Of a DNA stretch of 64,000 bases, positions 7,806 to 16,022 are shown in pieces (the first letter of the stretch is position 1; every line of letters begins with the position of its first letter). Source of the DNA: Pseudomonas sp. K2I15 (GTDB taxonomy: Bacteria; Pseudomonadota; Gammaproteobacteria; Pseudomonadales; Pseudomonadaceae). The notes under the pieces were generated by a model. That model was not told where the DNA came from. It worked only from the letters and a program-made list of their open reading frames with translations, and did no database searches. The position numbers and the translations under genes are program-made. Location: the NCBI RefSeq assembly GCF_002204795.1, contig NZ_NIXO01000002.1, forward strand, positions 1-64,000, in the 5' to 3' direction.

Positions 7806-8090
7806 ATGGTCATTCACTTCAAGGTCGCCGGGCATCTAGCCTGCGGTCATCACGGCAACAACCTCCCTTCCAGCACCGAGCTGAAGCGGGTCAAATGCCG
7901 TACCTGCCGTAACACCGAAGCCTACAAGGAAGCCCGCCGCACCCAACGCAACGCCGCCCGGCGCGCCGCGCGCAGATCCAAGGCGGCACATGTTGCCGGT
8001 GACTGGCGCAGCGCCTGGACACAGCGCCTGACCGACCTGCCAGGCCGTCAGCGCCTGCCGCGCGGGTTCAGCGGCCAGCCATTCGTCTAG
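7806..8090 (+). CDS. Small basic protein with possible zinc knuckle
   Basis: This 94-residue protein is preceded by AAGGAG with nine bases to the ATG. Near the N-terminus, HLACGHHG followed by VKCRTC forms a CxxC-type ligand set (C13, H15/H16, C31, C34) suitable for one zinc ion. A strongly basic stretch follows (RRTQRNAARRAARRSK), suggesting nucleic-acid binding. No family is recognised. It is monocistronic and followed by a REP element. Confidence 0.6.
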   Translation: MVIHFKVAGHLACGHHGNNLPSSTELKRVKCRTCRNTEAYKEARRTQRNAARRAARRSKAAHVAGDWRSAWTQRLTDLPGRQRLPRGFSGQPFV

Positions 8091-8106
8091 GCTGTGCAGG
8101 CCACAC

Positions 8107-8202
8107 TATGGCGAGGGAGCTTGCTCCCGCTGGGCTGCGTAGCGGCCCCAAGATCCGGGGAGCGCTTCGCACTCCAGCGCGAGCAAGCGCCCTCGCCACA
8201 GG
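8107..8202. repeat. REP/BIME element (ATGGCGAGGGAGC type)
   Basis: The left arm TGGCGAGGGAGCTTGCTCCC is paired with a diverged right arm GCGAGCAAGCGCCCTCGCCA. It is the same class as the element at 5618-5752 but with less symmetric arms, so it may be an older copy. Confidence 0.85.
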
Positions 8203-8227
8203 TATGCATTACCCAATCACCTCCCAA

Positions 8228-8252
8228 TAAAAAGCCTCGGACTGACCGAGGC
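8228..8252 (-). terminator. Intrinsic terminator of the 63-residue protein gene
   Basis: The stem GCCTCGG (8234-8240) pairs with CCGAGGC (8246-8252) around a five-base loop. On the minus strand it is followed by a run of U (complement of AAAAA at 8229-8233). It lies 11 bases after the stop of the minus-strand gene. Confidence 0.85.
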
Positions 8253-8262
8253 TGTTAAGGGG

Positions 8263-8454
8263 TCAAGCTTGATTGGCAGCAGACCTCGACCGCGACTTGT
8301 ACCCCGGCAGCGCAGCGGCATACGCCAGTGCCTGCTCGCGGGAGCCGAAGGATGCCAGGCGATCAGCTTTGGTACAGACCCGCCACGGGCCGCTGTTGAC
8401 CTGCACGATGTCGTAGCCGTTGAGATGCAGCTTATTCAGCATGGGAGTGCTCAT
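8263..8454 (-). CDS. Small conserved-looking protein of unknown function
   Basis: This 63-residue protein starts at ATG 8454, preceded by GAGAGAGGTGACT; a GTG two codons earlier is in frame. The central part (VNSGPWRVCTKADRLASFGS, then EQALAYAAAL) has the look of the short beta-alpha modules that interpret a tag followed by an A-helix, reminiscent of DUF2188. It is monocistronic with its own terminator, so it is likely a real small gene. The function is unknown. Confidence 0.65.
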   Translation of the reverse strand: MSTPMLNKLHLNGYDIVQVNSGPWRVCTKADRLASFGSREQALAYAAALPGYKSRSRSAANQA

Positions 8455-8569
8455 AGTCACCTCTCTCTCCAGAGATAATCCAGGTGTTTGCCCGACCTAC
8501 CATACACCCGGGTAAAGCGGTGTAACCTACCGGACGTCGCACAGGCGCGCACTTCATGGAGCAGGGAAG

Positions 8570-9091
8570 ATGATCACTATCAAACAGGCGTCGGTCAGCG
8601 ATGTAGCGGTGCTGCGCGACATCGGTATCGAGACCTACACCGAGCATTTCTCGGCCATCTGGAGCCCGGCGGGCATGCAGGGTTTCCTGGACAAGGACTT
8701 CTCCGCCCAATCGCTGCAAGACACCCTTGAGCGTCCGCAAGCACATTGCTGGTTACTCGCCATGGATGAGCAGGCGCGCGCCGTCGGTTTCGCCAAGGTC
8801 AACTGGAACCGGGCAATCCCGGGCAGCGACGAAACCGGCGCAGAGCTGCAAAAAATCTACTTCCTGAAGTCCGAGGCCGGTAATGGGTACGGTCAGCAGT
8901 TGCTGGACCATATACATCAACTCGCACGTACCCGCCTGCAACCGGTGTTATGGCTCGAAGTACTCAAGACCAACGAAAGCGCCCAGCGCTTTTATCAGCG
9001 TTACGGGTTTGTACGCCTGGCAGAAATCCCTTTCAGTACTGACATCGCTGCGATCCCAATGGTGGTCATGTCTCACCGCCTGGCCCGGTAA
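8570..9091 (+). CDS. GNAT family N-acetyltransferase
   Basis: This 173-residue acyl-CoA-dependent acetyltransferase has its acetyl-CoA pyrophosphate-binding region at LKSEAGNGYGQQLLDH (motif A) after the beta-4 strand KIYF, and motif B at NESAQRFYQRYGF. The RBS AGGGAAG lies just before the ATG. The substrate cannot be inferred; relatives acetylate small amines or protein N-termini. It is not in an operon and converges with the HAD gene four bases downstream. Confidence 0.88.
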   Translation: MITIKQASVSDVAVLRDIGIETYTEHFSAIWSPAGMQGFLDKDFSAQSLQDTLERPQAHCWLLAMDEQARAVGFAKVNWNRAIPGSDETGAELQKIYFLKSEAGNGYGQQLLDHIHQLARTRLQPVLWLEVLKTNESAQRFYQRYGFVRLAEIPFSTDIAAIPMVVMSHRLAR

Positions 9092-9095
9092 AGGC

Positions 9096-9785
9096 TCATC
9101 CCACCGAACGTACCGGCAGCCCCCACGCCTGCAAGTCAAACGCCTCCAGGCTCAGCAGCCGACCATCTGCATGCAGGAACTTTTCCTGCGGCATCGCCGG
9201 GTCGGGGATTGCCACGGCATACATCCCCGCAGCCTTCGCCGCCGTAATGCCAAACGGCGAATCCTCGAATACCAGGCAGTCGGCGGGCGCCACGCCCAGC
9301 CGTTCGGCGGCCACCAGGAAGATGTCCGGCGCCGGTTTGGCGGCGCCCACCTGCGGGTCATCCGCCGTAACGATGGCGTCGAACAAGGCGAACCATTCGC
9401 GGTGCAAGGTGGTTTTCAGCTCGAAATAGTGCCGCGAAGAGCTGGTGCCCACTGCAATCGGAATACCGTGAGCCGACAAATGCCGCACCAGTACCTGGGC
9501 CCCAGCCATGGCCGCCGCTTGCGCAAACCGCGCATTCATCAACGGCGTGCGCGCCTGTAAAAACGCCTCGGGGGTCATCGGCAATCCCACGGCCTGCACG
9601 ATGTAGCTGGCCAGTTCATAAGCCCCCAAGCCGATGGTGTTCTGCTTCATGCTCCAGTCAAACGTGCGGCCGTAACGGTCGGCGATCAACTGGGTGACTT
9701 CGGTGTAGATGCCTTCGGTGTCGAGCAGCAGGCCATCCATGTCGAAGATCACGGCCTTGATCGGCGCGGTTAGCGGTGCATTCAT
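9096..9785 (-). CDS. HAD-IA family sugar-phosphatase-like hydrolase
   Basis: This 229-residue HAD hydrolase has nucleophile and acid D15/D17 in DMDGLLLDT, motif II GTSSS, a motif III lysine near KPAPDIF and motif IV EDSPFGI, with a helical C1 cap as in beta-phosphoglucomutase and 2-deoxyglucose-6-phosphatase types. The ATG at 9785 has GAGG eight bases upstream. It starts ten bases after the permease stop, so it is the last gene of the sugar operon and probably dephosphorylates or detoxifies a phosphorylated intermediate. Confidence 0.88.
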   Translation of the reverse strand: MNAPLTAPIKAVIFDMDGLLLDTEGIYTEVTQLIADRYGRTFDWSMKQNTIGLGAYELASYIVQAVGLPMTPEAFLQARTPLMNARFAQAAAMAGAQVLVRHLSAHGIPIAVGTSSSRHYFELKTTLHREWFALFDAIVTADDPQVGAAKPAPDIFLVAAERLGVAPADCLVFEDSPFGITAAKAAGMYAVAIPDPAMPQEKFLHADGRLLSLEAFDLQAWGLPVRSVG

Positions 9786-9795
9786 CAAGGCGTCC

Positions 9796-10824
9796 TCAGG
9801 TACGGCCAGCATAATGGTCGATCAAGCGGTTGAGCAAAATCGCCAGCACGATGATCACCCCAGTGATCGCCATCTGGTAGAACGAACCCAGCCCCAACAG
9901 GTTGAAGATATTGCGCAACACCTGCAGCAGCATCACCGCCACCGCCGTGCCCACCACGCTGCCGCGCCCGCCGAACAAACTGGTACCACCCAGCACCACG
10001 GCGGCAATCGCATCCAGTTCCAGGCCCTGGGCGGCGGTCGGTTGGCCGACGTGCAGGCGTGAGGTCATCAACAAGCCGGCAAACGCCGCCAGGCCGCCGC
10101 AGATGGCGAACACCGCAATCGTCACCGCACGCACCGGCACCCCGGACAGCCGCGCAGCCTCCAGGTTGCCGCCGGTAGCCAGCACATACTCGCCAAACAC
10201 CGTGTAGCGCAGCACCAGCCAGGCAACGACGGTGATCAGGATAAAGATCAGCCCCAGCACCGGAAACACAATCCCGGCGCTGGGCCAGATGTCGATCATG
10301 GCCGAACCGAACGCCGTGAAGCTGGCCGGCAGCCCGCCAATCGGTGCACCGTCAGACGCCAGGAAGGTGGCCCCGCGCAGTGAAACCAGCCCGGCCAGGG
10401 TGATGATAAAACTCGGCACTTTGCCAAACACCGTCAGGCTGCCCATCAGCGTGCCAATGGCCAGGCCCACCAGCAAGGTGGCCGGCACCGCAAGCCAGCC
10501 GCTGACCTGCTGTTGCAACAGCACAGCCACCAGAATCCCGCCGAAGGCACACAGGCTGCCCACCGACAGGTCGATATTGGCCGTAAGGATGACAAAGGTC
10601 ATGCCGATGGCGACGATCCCGACAATCGCCCCCTGCTGGAACAGGTTGGCGATGTTACCGAAGGTCAGGAAGTCGTCCGACAGGAACGTCGCCACCACCA
10701 CGGCAAACAGGAAAATGAACACGAAGTTGTAGCGCATCACCCACTCCAGCACCGCACTGCGACGGCGGCTTGTGAGGGCGACGGGCTTATCGAAAACCGG
10801 GCTTGGATTGCTCGCAATAGTCAT
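9796..10824 (-). CDS. Sugar ABC transporter permease (RbsC type)
   Basis: This 342-residue inner-membrane permease of the BPD_transp_2/RbsC family has about eight to ten hydrophobic segments. Family sequences include the early IANLFQQGAIVGIVAIGMTF segment and the late AAVVLGGTSLFGGRGSVVGT coupling-loop segment. It overlaps the ATPase gene by four bases (10821-10824), so translation is coupled. It would form the homodimeric channel served by the RbsA-like ATPase and the binding protein encoded at 16023-16997. Substrate is likely a pentose, pentitol or similar. Confidence 0.92.
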   Translation of the reverse strand: MTIASNPSPVFDKPVALTSRRRSAVLEWVMRYNFVFIFLFAVVVATFLSDDFLTFGNIANLFQQGAIVGIVAIGMTFVILTANIDLSVGSLCAFGGILVAVLLQQQVSGWLAVPATLLVGLAIGTLMGSLTVFGKVPSFIITLAGLVSLRGATFLASDGAPIGGLPASFTAFGSAMIDIWPSAGIVFPVLGLIFILITVVAWLVLRYTVFGEYVLATGGNLEAARLSGVPVRAVTIAVFAICGGLAAFAGLLMTSRLHVGQPTAAQGLELDAIAAVVLGGTSLFGGRGSVVGTAVAVMLLQVLRNIFNLLGLGSFYQMAITGVIIVLAILLNRLIDHYAGRT

Positions 10825-12317
10825 GGTTCTACACTCGTTTTACCGATAAGGATGGCCTGGTCGATCTGGTCGCGGCTGGCAGTCAAGGGGTCGAAGCACA
10901 CTGCATTTCGTCCCTCGTGCATCACCCAGATGCGGTCGCAATTGACGTACAACTCGTCCAGCTCGCTGCTGGCAACCAGCACCGCAGCGCCTTCCTGCGC
11001 CAGGCTGCGGGCCAGGGCGTAGAGGTCGGCCTTGGCGCCGACATCCAGGCCACGGCTGGGCTCGTCGAGCAGCAACAGGCGCGCGCCGTCGATCACCCAC
11101 TTGGCCATGACCACTTTCTGTTGATTGCCACCGGAGAGCTGGCGCACCGGTTGCTCCAGGTTGTCGAGCTTGGTCTGCAAGCGTTGCAGCACAGGGCCGG
11201 CGCGGTCCTTGGCCTGGCGATGGGAAAACCAGTTCAAATGCCGGGTGTGCACCAGGCAGGCGTTGCGGTAGATCGGCGCGTCCAGCAGCAGGCCTTCGGT
11301 CTTGCGGTTTTCCGGCACCAGCCCGACGCCCTGGCGGATGGCCTGGCGTGAGGTTTGCGGGTGATAAGGCTGGCCAAACAGTTCGACATCGCTGTCGTTG
11401 CGGCCCACGCCAAACAAGGCCTTGAGCAAGGTGCTGCGTCCTGCTCCGTTAAGCCCGGCAAGCCCGACAATTTCGCCCTGGCGCACTTGCAGGGCCTGCA
11501 CGTCCAGGCCCTGCGGCCCTCGCAAGCGGCGAATGTTCAGCGCGAGGTTTTCCCGGGGCGCCAGACGCGAGCTGCGCTCCAGCAGGTCGCGGTGTTCGCC
11601 GACCACGGCGGCGATCAGCGCCTGGTCATCGATTTGCGCCAGGTCATGGGTTTGCAGGGTTCGCCCGGCACGCAGCACGGTAACCCGGTCGCCGATCTCG
11701 CGAATTTCATTCAAGCGGTGGCTCACATACAGCACCGCCACCCCGGCCGCCGTGATCTCACGAATCACCTGGAACACCCGCCTGAGTTCGGTCTCATTCA
11801 GCGCCGCGGAAGGCTCGTCCATCACCACCAGCCGGGCTTCACACGTCAGTGCCCGGGCAATGGCCGCCAGTTGTTGATTGGCAATCGACAGGCTGCCCAC
11901 CCGGTCGGTACTCGAAAAATTCGCCCCCACCCGCAACAGCGCGGCCTTGGCCAATGCGCTGCGCTTGCCCCGGGAAATAATCCCGAAACGCTGCGGCGTG
12001 TAGCCGAGCATCAGGTTCTCTTCAACGGTCATCTGCGGGATCAGGTCGAGTTCCTGATAGATCATCGCAATCCCGGCCTGGCGCGCCTGCTGCGGGTTCT
12101 TCAATTCCACCCGCCGACCCGCCACCGACATCTCGCCGCCATCCGGGCGATGGGCGCCGGCGACGATTTTCAACAGGGTACTTTTGCCTGCGCCGTTGGC
12201 CCCTAGCAGGCAATGCACCTCCCCCGGCCGAACGTCGAGGGACGCGTCGGTCAGCGCCACCACGTTGGGCGGAAAGCGCTTGCTGACATGACGAATATCC
12301 AGGGCCAACTCACTCAT
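10821..12317 (-). CDS. Sugar ABC transporter ATP-binding protein (RbsA type, two ABC modules)
   Basis: This 498-residue cytoplasmic ATPase has tandem nucleotide-binding domains as in RbsA/XylG. The first Walker A is GANGAGKST (39-47), with LVVMDEPSAALN as Walker B. The second domain has the usual degenerate GLNGAGRST P-loop, signature QLSGGNQQKV and LLLLDEPSRGLD. The ATG at 12317 is preceded by GGAGCAGGATC and lies within the last eight bases of the regulator gene. It energises the RbsC-like permease. Confidence 0.93.
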   Translation of the reverse strand: MSELALDIRHVSKRFPPNVVALTDASLDVRPGEVHCLLGANGAGKSTLLKIVAGAHRPDGGEMSVAGRRVELKNPQQARQAGIAMIYQELDLIPQMTVEENLMLGYTPQRFGIISRGKRSALAKAALLRVGANFSSTDRVGSLSIANQQLAAIARALTCEARLVVMDEPSAALNETELRRVFQVIREITAAGVAVLYVSHRLNEIREIGDRVTVLRAGRTLQTHDLAQIDDQALIAAVVGEHRDLLERSSRLAPRENLALNIRRLRGPQGLDVQALQVRQGEIVGLAGLNGAGRSTLLKALFGVGRNDSDVELFGQPYHPQTSRQAIRQGVGLVPENRKTEGLLLDAPIYRNACLVHTRHLNWFSHRQAKDRAGPVLQRLQTKLDNLEQPVRQLSGGNQQKVVMAKWVIDGARLLLLDEPSRGLDVGAKADLYALARSLAQEGAAVLVASSELDELYVNCDRIWVMHEGRNAVCFDPLTASRDQIDQAILIGKTSVEP

Positions 12318-13296
12318 GATCCTGCTCCAGCAAATAGCGGGCGGTCGCCGCGTCAGTGGCCAGCACATTCACGTAGCCGGCCTTGACGCTGGCGTGGACG
12401 ATGCGGTGCTTCTGCGCGCCGACACACACGGCGATGGACCAGGCCTTGTCGCGTAATGCGGCCAATGGCAGGCCCAGGGTGCGTGCGTCGAGTTCGGGCA
12501 TTACCGGCTCGCCGTCCATGCCGATAAAGCGGCCCATGATGTCGCCGACGGCTCCAAGGCGCTCCAGCTCTTCGAGCATAGGGCGGTCGATGTAACCCGA
12601 CTCCATCAACACCGAATGATCAGACAACTCACCCAGGCTGAAACACGCCACCGGCGCCTGTTGGCCGAGGCGCAGTACCTGAGCGATCACCGGGTCCTGC
12701 TCCAGTGCTTCGCGGGTGTGGGCATGCCCGAGAATCGCCGGCACCGGCAGCAACGTGGCCTGGCCACGGGCAGCCTGGGCGAAGCGTTCAGCGACGTTAT
12801 GGCTAGGCTCGCCCATCGAGCGCGTATTGATCGCGCCATTCAGCAGCACCACATTGACGCCCTCATTCCAACGCGGTACCAGCCACTGGGCCATTTTGGT
12901 CAGGGTGCGGCCCCACGACACGCCGATCAGGGCCGGCATCGGCTGCAGATTGCACAGGTAGCGGGCGGCGGCCTGGGTCACGACGTTCAAGGCGGTGTCG
13001 GCGTCTTCTACATCCAACACCAGCGCTTCACGCAGGCCGAAGCGCCGTTGCAACGCCACTTCCAGCTGCGGCAGGCGCGCCGAGCGGGCGACGATATCGA
13101 TGCGCACCACCCCGCAATCCCGCGCCTCGCGCAGCAGGCGGCTGACTTGCCAGCGCGTCAGGCCGGTTTCCCGGGAGATATCGCTTTGGGTCTTTTCCAG
13201 GTCGTAATACAGCTTGGCCACCTGGACCATCAGGTCGTCGCGCTGGGAGTCTGCCGATATCCGCGTGGCAAACGATTCTTCAGGATGGGCACTCAT
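12310..13296 (-). CDS. SorC/DeoR-C family sugar-responsive transcriptional regulator
   Basis: This 328-residue regulator has an N-terminal helix-turn-helix (TQSDISRETGLTRWQVSRLL, about residues 38-57) and a C-terminal sugar-phosphate-binding domain (GVSWGRTL, LLNGAIN, HSVLMESGYI, VGAQKHRIV), as in SorC, LsrR and EryD. Such proteins are released from or activated on DNA by a phosphorylated sugar. The gene lies inside the operon: its ATGA start overlaps the kinase stop, and its end overlaps the ATPase start. It is a candidate for binding the palindrome at 17059-17083. It coexists with a DeoR gene, so control is probably dual. Confidence 0.9.
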   Translation of the reverse strand: MSAHPEESFATRISADSQRDDLMVQVAKLYYDLEKTQSDISRETGLTRWQVSRLLREARDCGVVRIDIVARSARLPQLEVALQRRFGLREALVLDVEDADTALNVVTQAAARYLCNLQPMPALIGVSWGRTLTKMAQWLVPRWNEGVNVVLLNGAINTRSMGEPSHNVAERFAQAARGQATLLPVPAILGHAHTREALEQDPVIAQVLRLGQQAPVACFSLGELSDHSVLMESGYIDRPMLEELERLGAVGDIMGRFIGMDGEPVMPELDARTLGLPLAALRDKAWSIAVCVGAQKHRIVHASVKAGYVNVLATDAATARYLLEQDHE

Positions 13297-14813
13297 GCTG
13301 CCGGCCTTACGCCGAGCGTGCGGTTCGCCGGCGGCTTGCAACTGATAGGCGCGACGCTGTCGGTGGCGGCGCGGTAACGGCCCAGCAACTCGATGTATTG
13401 CTCGTGGGCGTAAGGATCCGGCTCGATCAGCCGGCCGAGGGTGGTGAAGTCGGTCGCGGCTTCCTGCAAGTTGCCGAACTCGCCCAGGGCACAAGCTGCA
13501 GCGGCTGCGGTGCCGATCAGGGTGAGGTTGTCGTGGGGCACCATTTCGAACGGCACGCCAGTGGCATCCACTGTGGCCTGCAACCACAACGGGTTTTTCT
13601 GGAAACCACCTGCTGCGACCACACGGGTGATCTCGATGCCTTCGCAGCGCCAGGTATGAAAGATATTCGCCGAGCCCAGGGCAATCGCTTCCACCGAGGC
13701 GCGGTACAGGTCATGCCGGTCGTGGTTCAGCGACAGGCCCATGATCGCCCCGCGCATGTCCGGCGAGCGGTACGGCGTGCGGTTGCCCATCCAGTAATCG
13801 AGCACCAGCAAGCCGGTGGAGCCTGGTTTGAGTTCTGCGGCCTGGCGGATCAGCCGTTGGTGCCCGGCATCGTCGAGGCCGAACATTTTTTGCGCCAGCC
13901 AGTTGAGGATCGATCCGGCGGAAACTTGCCCGCCTTCCATCAACCATTGGCCATCGAGCAAGGCACCGGGGTACGGCCCCCAGATGCCGGGTACGTCGAT
14001 ACGTTGTGGGGTGTGCATCAGTTGCACCACCGAGGTACCGCCGATGAATAACAGCTCGCCGGCGCCGGTGGTGCCGGCACTGAGCATTGCCATGTGGGCA
14101 TCGATTCCGCCCTGGGCCACCAGGGTGTCGCGGGTCAGTCCCAAATGGCTGGCTGCGTCGGCGCTCAATGGGCCGATGCGGCCACCGACCTTGATCACTT
14201 CCTGCGGGAGTTTTTGCGCCAGTTCCGGCACGCCCAGCTCGGCGTACAGCTCCACCGGAAAACGCTGCGCCAACGTGTCGTAATTCCACTTGCAACTGGC
14301 ATTCAACTGGGAGGCGACCCAGCGCCCGGTCAACTGAAAGTTGATCCAGTCCACTGCCTCGCAAATCCGCTCGGCGCGCTGGTAAACCTGGGGCTCGTGC
14401 TCGGCCAGCCACATCGCCTTGGGCACCAGCCATTCCACCGCGTCACCGCCCTGGTTCATCATCGGGTGGCTGACGTGGGCCGTGCGCGCCGACTCGGCTG
14501 CGGCGCGGCAATCCATCCATAACAACGCCGGGGCCAGGGGTTGGCCGTCCGCCTGGGCGACCACCACTGTGGAGGCCGTGGTGGCGACACACACCGCCGC
14601 CACCTGCGGGTGCCCGGCCAGGGCCATCAACTGCCGGCAGGCCTTGCCCAGTGCCGACCACCAATCTGCCGGCGCCTGCTCGGCCCAGCCCAACTGCGGG
14701 TATTGCGTGGCGTACGGCGCCTCGGCGACGTGCACCAGTTTGTGGCTGTGCAGGTCATACAACCCGGCTCGCACCCCACCTGTTCCGAAATCCAGTCCCA
14801 ACAACAAGGTCAT
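13293..14813 (-). CDS. FGGY-family carbohydrate kinase
   Basis: This 506-residue kinase of the ribulokinase/xylulokinase superfamily has an N-terminal phosphate-binding DFGTGGVR, a substrate-binding WMDCRA segment, FIGGTSVVQ in domain II and the signature-like AAGGFQKNPLWLQ near the C-terminus. FGGY kinases phosphorylate ketoses, pentitols or glycerol. D-ribulose, D-xylulose or a deoxy-analogue is plausible given the neighbouring dehydrogenase and aldolase, but sequence reading cannot fix the substrate. It is second in the enzyme order after the dehydrogenase and overlaps the SorC gene by ATGA. The RBS is CAGGAGGACTACCG. Confidence 0.9.
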   Translation of the reverse strand: MTLLLGLDFGTGGVRAGLYDLHSHKLVHVAEAPYATQYPQLGWAEQAPADWWSALGKACRQLMALAGHPQVAAVCVATTASTVVVAQADGQPLAPALLWMDCRAAAESARTAHVSHPMMNQGGDAVEWLVPKAMWLAEHEPQVYQRAERICEAVDWINFQLTGRWVASQLNASCKWNYDTLAQRFPVELYAELGVPELAQKLPQEVIKVGGRIGPLSADAASHLGLTRDTLVAQGGIDAHMAMLSAGTTGAGELLFIGGTSVVQLMHTPQRIDVPGIWGPYPGALLDGQWLMEGGQVSAGSILNWLAQKMFGLDDAGHQRLIRQAAELKPGSTGLLVLDYWMGNRTPYRSPDMRGAIMGLSLNHDRHDLYRASVEAIALGSANIFHTWRCEGIEITRVVAAGGFQKNPLWLQATVDATGVPFEMVPHDNLTLIGTAAAAACALGEFGNLQEAATDFTTLGRLIEPDPYAHEQYIELLGRYRAATDSVAPISCKPPANRTLGVRPAA

Positions 14814-14856
14814 CGGTAGTCCTCCTGCGTCTTGTTACGACGACGCTTTTTGTTTT

Positions 14857-14886
14857 AAGCCCGGCAACGCTCAGCGCTGTCGGGCT
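14857..14886. other. Intercistronic hairpin between dehydrogenase and kinase genes
   Basis: The arms AAGCCCGGCAACGCT and AGCGCTGTCGGGCTT pair with two mismatches. No U-tract follows on the minus strand, so it is unlikely to end transcription. It could protect the upstream mRNA or reduce read-through. Confidence 0.5.
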
Positions 14887-14912
14887 TGGCGACACACAAC
14901 TAACAGCGTGGC

Positions 14913-15929
14913 TCAGGGACGGAAAATCACCTTGGCCGCCACTTCACTGCGATCGGCATACCGCTTGAACATCGCCGGCAATTCATCCAGCGGCAAGTCG
15001 TGGGTAATCATGAACTGCCACTGCAATTCACCGGAAGCCAACTTGTCGATGGAAGCCGTCCATTCGTCACCCGGGAACGGTGCCGAGAAGGAGTTCCAGG
15101 CGCCGTGCAGGGAGATTTCCTGGCGCAGGAAGTGCGAGAACGTCGCGGTGCTGAGGGCGACTTCGCTGGTAGGAATGCCGATAAACACCACGTGCCCGCC
15201 GGCCTTGGTCAGTTGCACGGCCTGATTGATCGAGCTTGGGTGGCCGGCGGCTTCAATCACCAGTTGGCAGCGTGGCAACTCGGCATCCGCCGCGCCGCTG
15301 AGCAGGGTGTGAGTGGCGCCGGCTTCGCGGGCCATGGCGAGCTTTTCTTCGGCGATGTCGATGGCCACAATATCTTTAGCACCCATGACCCGCAGCCATT
15401 GAATCGCAAACAGGCCGATCGGCCCGCACCCCACCACCGCCCCGATCTGCCCGGCCTTGAAGTCGGCTTTCCAGATCGCATGCAGGGCAATCGCCGCCGG
15501 GTCCACCAGGGACGCGGCAATCGGGTCCATGCCTTGGGGCACCTTGATCAAGTTACTCAGCGGCACGTTGACGTACTCGGCATACGCGCCGTCGCGGCGG
15601 CTGCCGAAGTAGTCGTAGCGCTCCGAGCGGGACGGAAAGCCACGGGCATATTGGTCGCTGCTGACGTCCGGAATCATCGGCGGCACGGTCACCAGCTCAC
15701 CGATGGCATAACCTTCGACACCGCTGCCGATTTCTTCGATGAAGCCCGCGAATTCATGGCCGCAAATCAGCGGCATCACGTGGGCGCCCTTGCTCAGCAT
15801 GCGCGGGATATCCGAGCCGCACACGCCGCAGGCCGCGACCCGGACCAGCGCGTGGCCGGCCTTGACCGCAGGTTTGGGAACATCTTCGACCCGGATATCG
15901 CCCGGTTGGTACATGACGGCAGCTTTCAC
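14913..15929 (-). CDS. Zinc-type medium-chain dehydrogenase, GatD-like
   Basis: This 338-residue MDR-superfamily polyol dehydrogenase probably oxidises a sugar alcohol with NAD(P)+. The catalytic zinc site is present: C37 (CGVCGSD), H58-E59 (GHEF) and an acidic ligand at D143 (VDPAAIALH). The Rossmann motif is VVGCGPIGL (166-174), followed by VAIDIAEEK. The segment YDYFGSRRDG (105-114) is typical of galactitol-1-phosphate 5-dehydrogenase relatives. Oddly, the lobe that normally holds a structural zinc with four cysteines (about 86-105) has none. It is encoded between the binding protein and the kinase. The substrate is unknown. Confidence 0.88.
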   Translation of the reverse strand: MKAAVMYQPGDIRVEDVPKPAVKAGHALVRVAACGVCGSDIPRMLSKGAHVMPLICGHEFAGFIEEIGSGVEGYAIGELVTVPPMIPDVSSDQYARGFPSRSERYDYFGSRRDGAYAEYVNVPLSNLIKVPQGMDPIAASLVDPAAIALHAIWKADFKAGQIGAVVGCGPIGLFAIQWLRVMGAKDIVAIDIAEEKLAMAREAGATHTLLSGAADAELPRCQLVIEAAGHPSSINQAVQLTKAGGHVVFIGIPTSEVALSTATFSHFLRQEISLHGAWNSFSAPFPGDEWTASIDKLASGELQWQFMITHDLPLDELPAMFKRYADRSEVAAKVIFRP

Positions 15930-15967
15930 AGTGAATTCCTCTGTTGAGTGACGAGTGCGTTCGAACG

Positions 15968-15989
15968 GGCACCTCCCGCAAGAGGTGCC
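15968..15989. other. Intercistronic hairpin after the binding-protein gene
   Basis: GGCACCTC and GAGGTGCC pair perfectly around CCGCAA, with no U-tract. Such hairpins after binding-protein genes often stabilise the upstream message so that the periplasmic protein is made in excess over downstream products. Confidence 0.6.
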
Positions 15990-16022
15990 AGCAAAAATCC
16001 ATAGCGTGGCGGCGCAGAACCG

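Noticed and set aside
8883..9560. 225-residue plus-strand ORF bridging the GNAT and HAD genes
   Set aside because: It overlaps the 3' half of GNAT out of frame and runs antisense to the HAD gene; no ribosome site.
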